A stretch of DNA of 64,000 nucleotides from Macrothele yani (GCA_039090855.1 CM077011.1:40505501-40569500); one strand, 5' to 3'; numbered from the stretch's first letter, positions 32,881 through 43,744 are shown. Numbers and translations are program-made. The notes: a model not told the origin generated them from the letters alone.

Positions 32881-33332
32881 CCTGCACCAACAGAAAACCA
32901 TTTTAATATAACATCATTCACTCGTACACAAGCTCTACTGTCAGCATACATGGCTTTTACACTGTTAAGTAGATTCCTCGGTTTCTGCACTGTTAAATAG
33001 CAAAATATAAGTAGTCACAAATATGTGGTGATAAGAATATTAAAAATAACGTCGACCAAGTTTTATTTTAATATGTTTGCGCGCATGATACATATCTTTC
33101 AAAAATGCACTCACAAACATTTAATTGTATAAAAAAAATTCGTAACACCCCCCCCCCCCCCCCTTCCCCATCCTCATAATAAAAAAAGGTTTGCTGGACA
33201 GGCCACTGCTCGGGAGGGAAACGGCGCGGCGGAAGAGGGGGATGACAACCGCCCCAGAAATATTTTTCCCTTTCCCGAGTGATTATGGTTTTATGATCAC
33301 TATAACATCCTTTCGTGCTATGCGTAACGTAT

Positions 33333-34112
33333 AAAAAACATAGACCAAAGTCATTGCGCGATCCAATTTCATGTAAAAATATCCTCAAGTACTATACTGA
33401 ACTATATTTATTACATGAGGTTAAAAAGTTATATACAATAGTTTAAAAACACGAGATCTTTCGCAGTAGCAGCTACCGCATCATCGGGTGACACACAGCA
33501 TATATAAAACCAGAGTTGTTAAATAGTTTTGATATGATGGTACTGAAGAAACTATAAAGCGCCGCCTGGCGGTACAATCATGACATACATCACTGATATA
33601 CATTCGTAACGACCTCTGCAAAAATAAACTTAGAATAGTAATTATAAAGGTAATGGTAGCCCATTTAACAAGTTCTTCCAGGCCAGAGGAATATGGTACG
33701 GCATATCATCATTGCAACATTTATCACCGAACTGGTGAATACACATGCTTTCCATATAAAATAAAGAAACTTTGTCCTTTGGGCCGTAAGTCAACAATGC
33801 GAAGCATTCCAGTCAGGAATGTAAGTAACAGTACTGACCAGGCATGAGAGAGAAGTATCAGTAGATTTACGCCTAACACTACACTGATGTTCAGCCAACC
33901 TGATACCAAAATTTCTAAAAGTAGAACCTATGTATCTACTATCAGGTACATCAGGAATAACCGACCTAAGTGGAACACAATAAACCCCATGTCTGGAAAG
34001 TTTGTGAAGGGGGTCCTGATCTTTACGAATGAAAGAAAATAACGACCTAATCTTTAGACCAAAGGCCAAATGGCAAATACGGCACAGACTACTCAAACCA
34101 GAGCAAACACAA
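33333..34112 (-). pseudogene. Penelope-like element PLE-1 (copy A), endonuclease and 3' end
   Basis: The downstream part of a reverse-strand PLE whose upstream RT part is at 42849-43735, the two being split by the gypsy element. The reading frame from 34110 to about 33655 has a GIY-YIG-type endonuclease core (HGVYCVPLRSVIPDV, RYIGSTFRNFGIRLAEHQ). A frameshift after DWNASH near 33792 breaks it. The 3' UTR reaches about 33333 and includes a hammerhead-like motif. PLEs use this endonuclease to cut their target. Confidence 0.88.
33459..33488 (-). ncRNA. hammerhead-ribozyme-like motif in PLE-1
   Basis: Reverse strand CCGATGAT, a 7-bp stem GCGGTAG/CTACTGC with loop CTG, then GAAAG. Same architecture as 27680-27709 and as PLE-2 at 45628-45656. 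Hammerheads are documented in PLEs; here position 4 of the core is C, so activity is uncertain. Copy B: 52489-52518. Confidence 0.45.
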
Positions 34113-34114
34113 TA

Positions 34115-34585
34115 TGACGTAGAAGTCTTTTCGTACTTCTGCGTTATTTTAAAAACATAACCATAAGATGAAATAGTTCCTAAATTAAACCTTAACGGCC
34201 AGACGAAACATGTATACAACAGAAGTCAAACTTACGGAAAAGATGCTTTATTCAGGATGTAGCACTTCCATAACAAATCATAACATCACATAGTACTTCG
34301 CATTAAACTCTCCACACACCACACAGCTCTTAACACAACACTTTTCAAGCAACGCTCTCCAAGCAACACTCCCTTTAACAACGCTCGCCAAGCAACAGTT
34401 TAGTCGTCGTTTTTATCTCTCGTTCTTATCTTATATCACGTTCATTCAACCTCAATTATGTTGCCAACAGTATTCGTTTGAGAGAAAAGATATCACGTTC
34501 AGAGTGAAGTATAACTCAGAATAAACTCAAGATTTACATAGGGAAAGAAACTAAAAAGGAAAGTTAATTTAGAATATACGTCACA
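34115..34585 (-). repeat. gypsy 3' LTR (471 bp)
   Basis: It matches 42324-42848 with point differences and lacks about 54 bp there, mostly extra CAACGCTC-type short repeats. Confidence 0.93.
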
Positions 34586-35369
34586 TCATCCCCCTGATCA
34601 TTCATTTAGCTTTTTCAGATAAGAACTTTCAAAATGGATGAAGAGATTTGTTGATCAGTTTCTGTAGCTGACTTTATATCAGTACACATAGTCTCTAGAC
34701 ATCAATAGTTCAATATCACGAATATCCATGGAAAAAAGAAACTTTCTGTACATCAAATTTCCATACCATAAATCGTGATAAATATTTTGTCACAATACGT
34801 GAGGAGAACTCTCATTAATATACATATAAGAAGTAGCATAGTAGTAAAAAAAAACTGCATATGGCAGGAAAAAAACCACATTTGTAACGTGGTTAATTTA
34901 CACATTCGTCCACTCCTGATAACTTCTCAGGAAAGACAAAACATTCAAACTAAGTTAATTGAATAGTCGAACATTGTAACATGGTGTAAATTTAATTAGT
35001 TGAAAAGAAAACTGCACTAGCAGAAAAAAATTCAACACCAAACACAACAAGTGTCAAGCACACAAAAAGGTTAATTATAGAATTATAACACAAAAACCTT
35101 TAAGTGATCACTTGGCGGCCAGGGCCGACTCCGAACTACTCCCATGCATTCGGATATTAATTTTTGATGGGATAGGGAAAACCCTGGAAAACCCTATCTT
35201 GGGAGTGAAACATCTTTATAGATATCAACAAAGGCAATGGCTGATATTTATGTTATGCCGAAAGACAACATGCACAAAAGGAGTTGGCAAGCATTTTAGT
35301 ACTAAAAAAAATTAATGTGGCGCCACACCAAACAAAAAAAATATTACATACTGACAAGGAGATAATGTA

Positions 35370-35625
35370 TGCGATATTTTGTCCTCAAAGTCTGTCAAAA
35401 AAGTTCTATGATACTTTGAGTACAGAGAAAAGTTCAAATAAATAGCCTTTATAAAGCAAAGTTCTGTGATATTTGTTTGTCCTCACAGTCCGTCACAAAG
35501 GTTCTGCGATAGGTTTTGAGGACAGAAAAGTTCAAATAAATAGTCTTTTGATAGCAAAGTTCTGTGATACATTTTGAGTATAAGGAAAGATTCAAATAGT
35601 CTTTATAGAATAAAGCTCTTTGTAG
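35370..35625. repeat. three ~85-bp imperfect tandem repeats in the gypsy 3' region
   Basis: The blocks share AAAGTTCTGTGATA, TTTGAGTACAGA-like and AGTTCAAATAAATAG. Non-coding. Copy B equivalent about 54395-54650. Confidence 0.75.
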
Positions 35626-35774
35626 TAAAAAGTTCCTTTGAGCTTGAAAGTCAATTGTAATAACAAAAAAAAAAAAAATGTTTTAACAGTACCTGTTGCT
35701 AGCAAAGAATACCCGTGTGCAGACATTCTTACTTTGCTGTCGGGGCGACAATGGCACTCTCGAAGCTTCCCGCT

Positions 35775-36819
35775 TCACAGGCTGAGGTTGCAGGTCACTG
35801 TATCGCCGGGATGTGTCAGGATTTCTCGTGGACAAGGCAAGTTGACCAGAAGAAGCAGGGTCATCAGGCTGTCGCAAGGAAGTCCCAGGCTGGAGCAAAG
35901 AGGTCCCAGGCTGGAGCAAAGAGGTCCCAGGCTGGAGTAGAGAGGTCCCAGGCTGGAGCAAGGTAGTCCGAGGCTGGAGCCAGGAAGTCCCAGACTGGCT
36001 TGGAGACGAACCCGGAATCTGAGACGGATGAAGATCTTGTCGTTTCTTTGGCGGTCGAAGAAGCAGTGTAAAACTAGGAGGGCACTTCCGTGAACGGTGA
36101 GGAACGGTGGTGGAAGGTATAGGCTCCTTCCGTCCCGAGCGAAGATTCCAAGGCGAAATCCTGGCGGATGCAAATGCTGGACTCTATGTCTGGATTGTAG
36201 CCCAACACTAGAAGTTGCACTAGGAGACCGTGGAACTGGAGGGGGAAATTCAGGCGGCAGACGCTTTGTAGGTTTAGATGGCACAGATGGCGAAAGAGGA
36301 CGTTTTTGTCCTACAGTAGATTGATTAAATGTTCCTAAAGTAGGCAATTGCTCAGTAGAAACAGAAGGAGGACTTTTTTTCTTGGAGACTGAAGAATCTC
36401 TACTATATTGTCCGATGATTCAGATTCAGCAAAAGGTACGCCTCTTTTAGGCACAGGAGAGACAGAAACACCTGAAGATGAAATATCAGTTCTTGTTCTT
36501 TTTAACTTTTTAGATTTACAACCAAACGGAGGCACCATGCATGAAGAAGTAAATGGAGCGATTGGATTATGAGAAGCAGATGGAAATGAACCTCGTTGCA
36601 CATGACAAGAATATCCAGAGGAACTGGAAGTACTGGAAAATGAACTCCCGTATTTTGCGAAGGAAGGAGACGCAGGAGTTGAAATAATTGCAGCACCCCG
36701 AGTGAATGGAATAATGTCAGAATGAGAATCTTGGAAAGTGGAAGCAAAGACCCGCTTAAACGAAGGTAGAGAATCGGACAGGACAGGGGTGGGGTCAATA
36801 ATTTCATCATCAACTATAC
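35775..36819 (-). pseudogene. Ser/Pro-rich C-terminal extension of gypsy pol
   Basis: It is downstream of the integrase, across the TRIM array. Subtracting the TRIM and one 4-bp target copy puts this frame in register with the integrase frame, so I infer one continuous polyprotein tail of about 350 residues. It is rich in Ser and Pro with basic patches (KSKKLKRTRTD, KPTKRLPPEFPPPVPRSP). Near its end is a short repeat of LGP-SS type encoded by a 21-bp minisatellite. Copy A is broken by one missing T in a T run near 36380; copy B is open from 55845 to 54800. No known domain recognised. Confidence 0.65.
35875..35995. repeat. 21-bp minisatellite
   Basis: About six copies of GTCCCAGGCTGGAGCAAAGAG with substitutions. 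Being a multiple of three, it keeps the reverse reading frame open and encodes a 7-residue repeat. Copy B: about 54900-55020. Confidence 0.9.
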
Positions 36820-36850
36820 TATAACGAAGTAAATTTCTCCGTCATTTTTG

Positions 36851-36922
36851 GTCTACGCCGGGATTCGAACCCGAGGCCGCTTATTCCGGAACAAGTCGCT
36901 CTACCAACTGAGCTACGCAGAC
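36851..36922 (-). other. tRNA-like module in TRIM LTR 1
   Basis: 72 nt with a tRNA layout: a 7-bp acceptor stem (GTCTGCG with CGTAGAC, one G-U), a D arm GCTCAGTTGGTAGAGC that is a strong A box, and a T arm TCGGG-TTCGAAT-CCCGG containing the B box. The anticodon arm fits poorly: a 5-bp stem forms only with a 6-nt loop. It is therefore a tRNA-derived Pol III module rather than a normal tRNA gene. Sister modules: 37279-37350 and 37707-37778 (the last with small changes). Confidence 0.75.
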
Positions 36923-37278
36923 TTTTATTCTGATTCCTATCTGCCTTTATGTCGTGTGCGTCCTGCTGGCAGGTACGTCACATCTCCCCTCCCACCCTAA
37001 AGAGGGCCGGGGGCATGGCCCACGGGTCAGCCGTGACCATGAATCGTTGCAGGCAGCCATCCACTGTAGAACGTGCACTTGAGAACTCCCAGTCAATCTG
37101 CTGTGTGGAATGCAACATCACACATTTTTATTTTTCGAAGCGCTAGAGAAGGAATTCTCTGATTTTTCCTATCTCGCGGTGTGGAAAGAACATCACACCA
37201 TTGCGAGATTTTGAACGGTCGGGTCATCCGGATAGTTCGGGCGCCATTATAACGAAGTAAATTTCTCCGTCATTTTTG

Positions 37279-37350
37279 GTCTACGCCGGGATTCGAACCC
37301 GAGGCCGCTTATTCCGGAACAAGTCGCTCTACCAACTGAGCTACGCAGAC
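37279..37350 (-). other. tRNA-like module in TRIM LTR 2
   Basis: Same sequence and fold as the module at 36851-36922. Confidence 0.75.
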
Positions 37351-37706
37351 TTTTATTCTGATTCCTATCTGCCTTTATGTCGTGTGCGTCCTGCTGGCAG
37401 GTACGTCACATCTCCCCTCCCACCCGAAAGAGGGCCGGGGGCATGGCCCACGGGTCAGCCGTGACCATGAATCGTTGCAGGCAGCCATCCACTGTAGAAC
37501 GTGCACTTGAGAACTCCCAGTCAATCTGCTGTGTGGAATGCAACATCACACATTTTTATTTTTCGAAGCGCTAGAGAAGGAATTCTCTGATTTTTCCTAT
37601 CTCGCGGTGTGGAAAGAACATCACACCATTGCGAGATTTTGAACGGTCGGGTCATCCGGATAGTTCGGGCGCCATTATAACGAAGTAAATTTCTCCGTCA
37701 TTTTTG

Positions 37707-37778
37707 GTCTACGCCAGGATTCGAACCCGAGGCCGCTTATTCCGGAACAAGTCGTTCTACCAACTGAGCTACGCGGAC
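37707..37778 (-). other. tRNA-like module in TRIM LTR 3
   Basis: Same layout with three substitutions relative to the other two: the acceptor strand reads GTCCGCG, the anticodon-side GAACGACTTG replaces GAGCGACTTG, and the 3' strand reads CTGGCG-like (from CCAGGATTCG). The outermost 5' LTR thus differs from the two inner ones. Confidence 0.7.
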
Positions 37779-37792
37779 TTTTATTCTGATTC

Positions 37793-40700
37793 CTATCTGC
37801 TTTTATGTCGTGTGCGTCCTGCTGGCAGGTACGTCACAATGCATACTTGTGAAGAAGTCCCACCCTCTGCCTGAAGATTCCTACTAGATTTAGGGTCAAT
37901 AATTGCATCATTGCTTCTAATAACCCATTTCCTACATTGCTGCATATGGGCAGAATGTAGGGAGCCATCTGGCTTCTTTAATACGACATTATTATTGTAC
38001 AATTCCACCAATTCAAAGGGGCCTTCATATAAAGTTGCAAATTTTTTCACGAACGCGTGTGCAACGAAGGATTGGAAATGAGTTTCTAATAAGACCAGAT
38101 CTCCAATTGCGAGATCTTGTTCCCTCCGTTTCGCATTATAGTGCCTAGATTGGCTTAATTGAGCTCGCCTGATAGCAGTCCGTGTTTTTTGCGCAAGTAG
38201 TTTTACAGATTCAGGTGCTGTGCTTTGGTTGATTTCATCGATAATGCCAGTTAAATCATCAAAGGAGGTGCGGATTTTGAGCCCTAGAAAAAGTTCAGCG
38301 GGCGTAAGCCGCGTTGATTCATGAAATGATGAGCAAAGGGCGAAACAAAACATTTCAACGTGTTCGTCCCAACGCTCATGATTATTGCCAGTGAAAGTTG
38401 AGATCATCTTTAGTAAAGTTATATTTACACGCTCAGCAGGATTGGCTTGAGGGTGATATGGACTGATAAATTTGTGTTTTATTAAAAGCCTCGCACACAT
38501 TCGCTCAAATAACTCCGAAACGAACTGAACCCCGTGGTCCGAGACTACGGTACGGTGACAGCCAAAACGAGAAAAAACATTATGTATTAAATTATCACAT
38601 ATTACATCAGCCGTAGCTGCTTTAATGGGGAATGCTTCCACCCATTTAGAAAAATTATCTGTAACAACTAAAATTTAACAAGACTTAGTTTTAGTTGATA
38701 ATAGATAAGGGCCCAATAAATCTATAGAGATGGTTTCAAATACATAATTATTTGAACTACAAATAAGGTGAACGGCCGGCCTTTTATTATCATAATTGTA
38801 CTTTTGACAGTAATGACATGAGCGAATGTATGCGGGTATACTATTGTACATGCCCGGCCAGTAGGCTACGTCTCGAAGTTTAGTACGAGTTTTCCGTATG
38901 CCTAAGTGGCCGGCTAGAAGAATATCATGAAATTCAAATAATAAGGCCATGCGGAGAGTCTGAGGTATCGCAGGGCGGTACTCAGCTCTCGAGTTCACAA
39001 ATTTTGTATAATACAAAATACCATCGATTATCTTATAATTTTGACTACGACCCGCTAAAGAAGGTTCACTAGGAGCAGAAGAACCAGCGAGTAAGAAATT
39101 ATAAGTTTCCCCAAAATCTGGATCATTCGGCAGTTCAGAAATTGTTTGCTGCCTTGAAGTAATTTCCGAAATGAGAAATAGGGAGGGAGGTTCAGTATCC
39201 GACTGGGCACCAGAACTGACCGGACAGCGAGACAGTGCGTCAGGCAGTTGGTTTGATTTCCCAGGGCGACACTAAATTTGAACATTATATTCCTGAAGTC
39301 GAAGTGTCCATTTTAACAATCTTCGAGACAGATTCTTTGCAGTGGTTAAATATTGTAGTGCCGAATGATCCCTAATGACATTGACAGTTAAATGATTGAG
39401 ATAGCATTTAAATTTGGTGAGAGCAAATAAAATAGCAAAGCATTCTCGTTTAGTAGCAGAGTAATTACGTTCTGCTTTGTTAAGAGTTCAAGAGGCATAT
39501 GCAATAGGATGCCCTCGTTGAGATAGAACAGCTCCTAGACCAATACCTGATGCATCGGTAAAAATATTAAACATTTCTGCATGGTTAGGAAAGGCTAACA
39601 CAGGTGGTGAAACCAAGGCATGTTTAAGAGCATTAAAATCAGTTTGTGCCTCCGTAGATCAAACAAAGTGTCTGTACTTTCTTTTTAACGCAAATAAAGG
39701 TTTGCATAAAGTAGCGTACCCCGGAACGAACTGTTGGTAACACCCGGTCATGCCTAGGAAGCGAGACAATTCTTTCGCTGACTTAGGCCTCGCGAAGTTC
39801 GAAATTGGCTTGAGCTTTGAGTCGTCAGTTAGAAGACCATAAGGGGTAATTTTCAATCTGTGATATACTAGTTCGTCCCGTCCAATTTTTCATTTGGCAG
39901 GCTTTAAAGTCAAACCCGCATTATGTAACAGTTCGAAAATTTAGTCCAACAGAGACATATGCTCTTCAAAAGTCTCAGAAGAGACAATTATATCGTCCAG
40001 ATAGACATGGACATTAGGTCCGAGCACAGGACGTAAGACTGAGTCCATTAGGCGCTGAAACGTTTCAGGAGCATATGCCAATCCAAAGAGGATTTGTAGA
40101 AACTAATGTACTCCAAACGGGGAAATACATCCAGTTTCTTCTACAGAATTTGGGTGGACAGCAACCTGCCAATAGCCATTAGCTAAATCCAAAGTTGACA
40201 GCCAGTTTGTTGACGATAAGTCCTGGAGAATATCGCTAATTATAGGCAACGGATAATTTATAGCTTTAGTCACCGCATTGAGTTTACGATAGTCTATCAC
40301 AAAGCGATACTCTCCAGATTGTTTTTTTTTTTTTTTTTTTTTTTTGGAACAAGAAAAGCAGGTGCTGCCCAAGGACTTAGTGATTCTTTAATTATTCCCA
40401 AATGGAGCATGTCCTGAATTTGTTTTTGGAACTCAGCTTTTTTCTGGTTCGGACATGGATAAGGCTTACATGCAATGGATTAGCCCCTTCCGTATCAATG
40501 GTATGATACACCACCTGTGTAAACCCTGGCTTATCAGAAAATAACCCTGGTCTGCTGTGTAAAACCTGACCAAGTTGGCTCTTGTGTTCAGGCAGTAATC
40601 TGTCACTCGCGAGAACTGCAGAAAAATCAATAGGTTCTTCTGTAGTGGGAGGTCTAATCTCAGGCATTAAGATTAGGCCATGCTCGAAATCAAGTGCAAG

Positions 40701-40989
40701 CTTAAACATTTTAATGAAATCCACCCCCAGAAGTCAATCCACGGGTAACTCTTGAATCAAAAAAAGTATAAGAAACTTGAACTTTACCAATCTTGACAGG
40801 TAAATGAACTGATCCAGAGATTGAAAAAACATTATTGTCGGCACCTCGCAAACATTGCTGGGAGGGCTCGACACAAGCATTTGGAAAGGTAGCAACACAG
40901 AAATCAAAGTTTAATGCAGAAATGTCAGATCCAGAATCAATTTTAGTCGACACCACTACTTTACCCAACGTCACAAGAATATCAGGCAA
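37793..40989 (-). pseudogene. gypsy pol (protease, RT, RNase H, integrase), copy A
   Basis: Protease: KIDSGSDISAL near 40920. RT: YRFVIDYRKLNAVTKAINYP at about 40250-40315, STLDLANGYWQ, SPFGVH, then the catalytic VYLDDIIVSS near 40000. RNase [20 protein letters not shown] near 39540 and DALSRCPV near 39230. Integrase: zinc-binding H...H...CHYC near 38820-38930, then IDLLGP, VSDHGVQF and HPQANPAERVN, giving the D-D-E triad. From the RT to the integrase one frame holds, interrupted only by stops (for example 39657-39659, 38675-38677). A 24-T run (poly-Lys in the protein) interrupts the RT near 40322-40345 and shifts copy A. Confidence 0.93.
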
Positions 40990-41040
40990 AAGCGGAGCTT
41001 GAGTAATTAAAATAAGAGATTTGAGGCCTTCAGAAAAACG

Positions 41041-42272
41041 AGGAGATAGACTCTACCAATCTACCTCCTGCTGAAGTTTAAATTGTCGTGAAACTGATGA
41101 GAATATCTTGATTGATTTTGGAAATGTGGCGAAGCACTAGAACGTTTTGAATTGTAGTAACGTGCAGGAGAGGCAGCATTAATATCATTAGGCTTGCCTT
41201 GCCCCCAGCATGGTGTTTTGGATATGTCTTGTCAACCGGGTAGTAATTTTCTCGGGGATGAGAAACTTGGTTATCCTGGTTTTCATAATGGTCAAGATGT
41301 CGCACCTCTGGTGCCCGACGATGCGGCTGCACGCATCTAGACTGCTGATAGGCGTTCTCCACCCTTGACTGATAAGCAGCCTGCCTAGGCTAATTGAAAA
41401 ATTGTCCTTGACGAAAGTTTTGTTTTGGCTGCTGATACCTATTAGTCTGAATAGAAGGTTCATGTTACTGCGTAGGTTGGCGGTACTCTTGAACCTGTGA
41501 AGATTGCTCTTTTCTGTGGCGTCCTTCATGGACTCGAATGAGTTTTAGGCACTCGTTAAAGGACACAGTACTTCGAACTTCCAAAAAATCCTGCAAGAAG
41601 GGATCCAGCTCCTGTAGTAAGGTGTCACAAATATCAGACTCGACTGCACCGGGATCCCATAATTTGTAAAGTCGAATTGTTTCCAGGGCGAACGAAACTG
41701 GACTATCTGACGCTCGCTTTCGCCTGGAAAACAGTTGTTGTGCAAGGCCGGCTTCATTGGTGCCAAAAGGAAAGACATCCAAAAATGAAGCTCGAAATTG
41801 CGGATATGAGCTATCTGGGTTCATTCGACGCCACTGTATGTACCAGACCTTTGCCGTGTCTTGCAAACATGTGCCAGCAATATGTATCTGACAATCTTCA
41901 GGAACATTATATACGTAGATCAAAATGATCATCAAGATCCTCCAGAAACCTAAGCGACCCGCCGTTTCCCCTGAATACAATAGAACCTGCATGGGGTGCG
42001 TAATGAGCAATAATTTTGCTCCTTCTCACGGGTGGTGGTTGGTTAAATTGCTGTTGAGGCATTGCAGTCGAAGTACGCGGCACATAAGCTTCGTACCTCG
42101 CGTATTCGCTGTCTGGTAAGTTGAAACCGCAGGCCTCGTACGGAGCACTGGGTGAATTATTTGGAACTCTATAACGCTGAGTGCGTAGATTGTCTGTTGT
42201 AGAATTATGAGCCTCATGATTTTGTCTATAACAGTCATGGAAGAGACCAATAGGATCCGAAAGGTTTTCCAT
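41041..42272 (-). pseudogene. gypsy gag, copy A
   Basis: ATG at 42270-42272 (MENLSDPIGLFHDCYRQ) about 50 nt after the 5' LTR. The first frame (to 41907) ends in DLDDHFDLRI. Then the frame of 42010-41465 carries the Retrotrans_gag-like core (CLQDTAKVWYIQW, YPQFRASFLDVFP, ALETIRLYKLWDPG). After a stop, a Gln/His/Arg-rich nucleic-acid-binding tail follows (41362-41078). I see no CCHC zinc knuckle. At least one frameshift, near 41920, and a stop at 41465. Copy A also has 5 instead of 6 C in a run near 41205. Confidence 0.85.
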
Positions 42273-42323
42273 TTTCCGTGACTTCTACTATGAATCTGTT
42301 CGACTGAAGTAAGGGCACCAATA

Positions 42324-42848
42324 TGACGTAGAAGTCTTTTCGTACTTCTACGTTATTTCAAAAGCATAACCATAAGATGAAATAGTTCCTAAATTGAACC
42401 TTAACGGCCAGATGAAACATGTAAACAACAGAAGTCAAACTTACGAGAAAGATGCTTTATTCAGGATGTAGCACTTACATAACAAATCAATAACATCACA
42501 TAGTACTTCGCATTAAAATCTCCACACATCACACAGCTCTTAACACAACGCTTTCCAAGCAACGCTCTCCAAGGAACACTCCCTTTAACAACGCTCTCAA
42601 GCAACGCTCTCTTTAACAACGCTCGCTTTAACAGCGCTCGCCAAGCAACAGTTTAGTCGTCGTTTTTATCTCTCATTCTTATCTTATATCAGGCATACGT
42701 CACGTTCATTCAACCTCAATTATGTTGCCAACAGTATTCGTTTGAGAGAAAAGATATCACGTTAAGAGTGAAGTATAACTCAAAATAAACTCAAGATTTA
42801 CATAGAGAAGGAAATTAAAAGGAAAGTCAATTTAAAGTATAAGTCACA
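42324..42848 (-). repeat. gypsy 5' LTR (525 bp)
   Basis: Longer partner of 34115-34585. It contains an expanded run of CAACGCTCTC-like octamers to decamers near 42545-42650. Confidence 0.93.
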
Positions 42849-43735
42849 ACTAGGTAAGTAATCCGACGAACCTATAAATCGGATTTCACAAGACGAGCGT
42901 GCAAGAGTAGTAAATCTCAACCTCGATACATGAGCAATGATCCTGGAGATACAACTCTGGGTGTACCCATGGCTAAGAACAATGTCCCTAATAATACTGG
43001 ATTCCCCTTGGCGTAAACGAGAAGTGGAAGAGTGTGTGAACGCGCGACGAACAAAGTAAGATAGTGCCGAAAGTTTATAACGGTAGGAATGAGCCTAATT
43101 GGCAGGGATAATACAAGAAACAGCAGAAGGCTTACGGTAAACAGAAGTAGTTAAACGATGAGATACTGGGTCACGCTGTAACAAAATATCTAGAAATGGG
43201 AGGGAGCAAGAATTCTCAACCTCAACTGTAAAATTGATAGATGAAAACTGGGCTGACATAAGTTCGGGAAAAGCCATAAGTTCATCGAGAGAATAAGTCC
43301 AAAAAATAAGAATGTCATCAATGTATCTTAAATATAATGCGGGATGCAGAACACATTGACTAAACACACGCTCTTCCAAAGATTGGAAGGCGATTCCCAC
43401 CAAAACTCCAGACAGGGGCGAACCCATAGGCGTACCCTGTAAATGTTGGTAAATAACGCCATTGAATTTGAAATAAGAACGTTGGTGAATAAATTTCAAA
43501 ACCTGCACAACGGCTAAGGCTTCCACGGGTTGGCATAATCCAAGCGAAAGGAGCCTGGAGTCAATAATATTGATAACATCGGCAACAGGAATACTGGGGA
43601 ACAAAGAAGTTACGTCAAGAGATGCCATAATATGTAAAAGCGTTACCTCCAGAGTTAAAAGCACGAATTTTATCCAAGGCCTGCTTTGACCTTCTAATAG
43701 AAAATTGTGAGTCGGAAATCAACGGAGCCAAAATC
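42849..43735 (-). pseudogene. Penelope-like element PLE-1 (copy A), reverse transcriptase part
   Basis: Reverse strand encodes PLE RT blocks: SDSQFSIRRSKQAL, MASLDVTSLFPSIP (motif A Asp), FIHQRSYFKFNGVIYQ, GTPMGSPLSGVLVGIAFQSLE, LRYIDDILIFW (catalytic DD) and LPFLDILLQRDP, down to about 43095. The 5' side is truncated at the head-to-head junction with PLE-2 near 43735. A 4-nt insertion just before MASLDV shifts the frame. The 189-codon stretch 43095-43664 is open. Downstream it meets the gypsy LTR at 42848 and continues at 34112. Confidence 0.9.
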
Positions 43736-43744
43736 AGACAACTA

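Larger units (their letters stand above)
31341..33208. mobile_element. non-autonomous hAT element (hAT-2, copy A)
   Basis: It begins CAGCGGCGTACCCAGG and its right end, complemented, begins CAGTGGCCTGTCCAGC. The flanks are TTCGGGAG (31333-31340) and CTCGGGAG (33209-33216), 7 of 8 matching. C/G runs occur inside both ends. No hAT transposase. The interior carries two strong hairpins and a LINE remnant. Confidence 0.75.
36820..37838 (-). mobile_element. TRIM (miniature LTR retrotransposon), tandem array LTR-int-LTR-int-LTR
   Basis: Three 163-bp LTRs (36820-36982, 37248-37410, 37676-37838) alternate with two 265-bp interiors, a 428-bp period. On the reverse strand each LTR starts TGTGACGTACC and ends GTTATA. 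One nt later comes TGGCGCCCGAAC (37235-37246 and 37663-37674), the primer-binding site complementary to the tRNA-Lys 3' end. GGGAGGGGAGA directly precedes the next LTR as polypurine tract. An AATAAA lies within the LTR. No ORF. Flanks GCAT and GTAT are a probable 4-bp duplication. Each LTR also contains a tRNA-like module. Confidence 0.88.
34115..42848 (-). mobile_element. gypsy-type LTR retrotransposon (copy A), inserted in PLE-1
   Basis: On the reverse strand: 5' LTR 42324-42848, gag, protease, RT, RNase H, integrase, a Ser/Pro-rich tail, and 3' LTR 34115-34585. Both LTRs have TG...CA ends (TGTGAC...ACGTCA). A primer-site-like TGGTGCCCTTACTTC follows the 5' LTR after 2-3 nt, and a polypurine AGGGGGATGA precedes the 3' LTR. 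No env-like gene. PLE sequence continues on both sides. A 4-bp duplication (ACTA versus an altered ACAATA) is likely but not clean. A TRIM array interrupts it. Confidence 0.93.

Noticed and set aside
36851..37778. Three functional host tRNA genes in tandem
   Set aside because: The modules lie inside LTRs of a TRIM, and the anticodon arm does not pair normally.
34586..37792. env-like gene in the gypsy element
   Set aside because: No signal peptide, transmembrane segment or fusion-type motif was seen; the region is a low-complexity tail and repeats.
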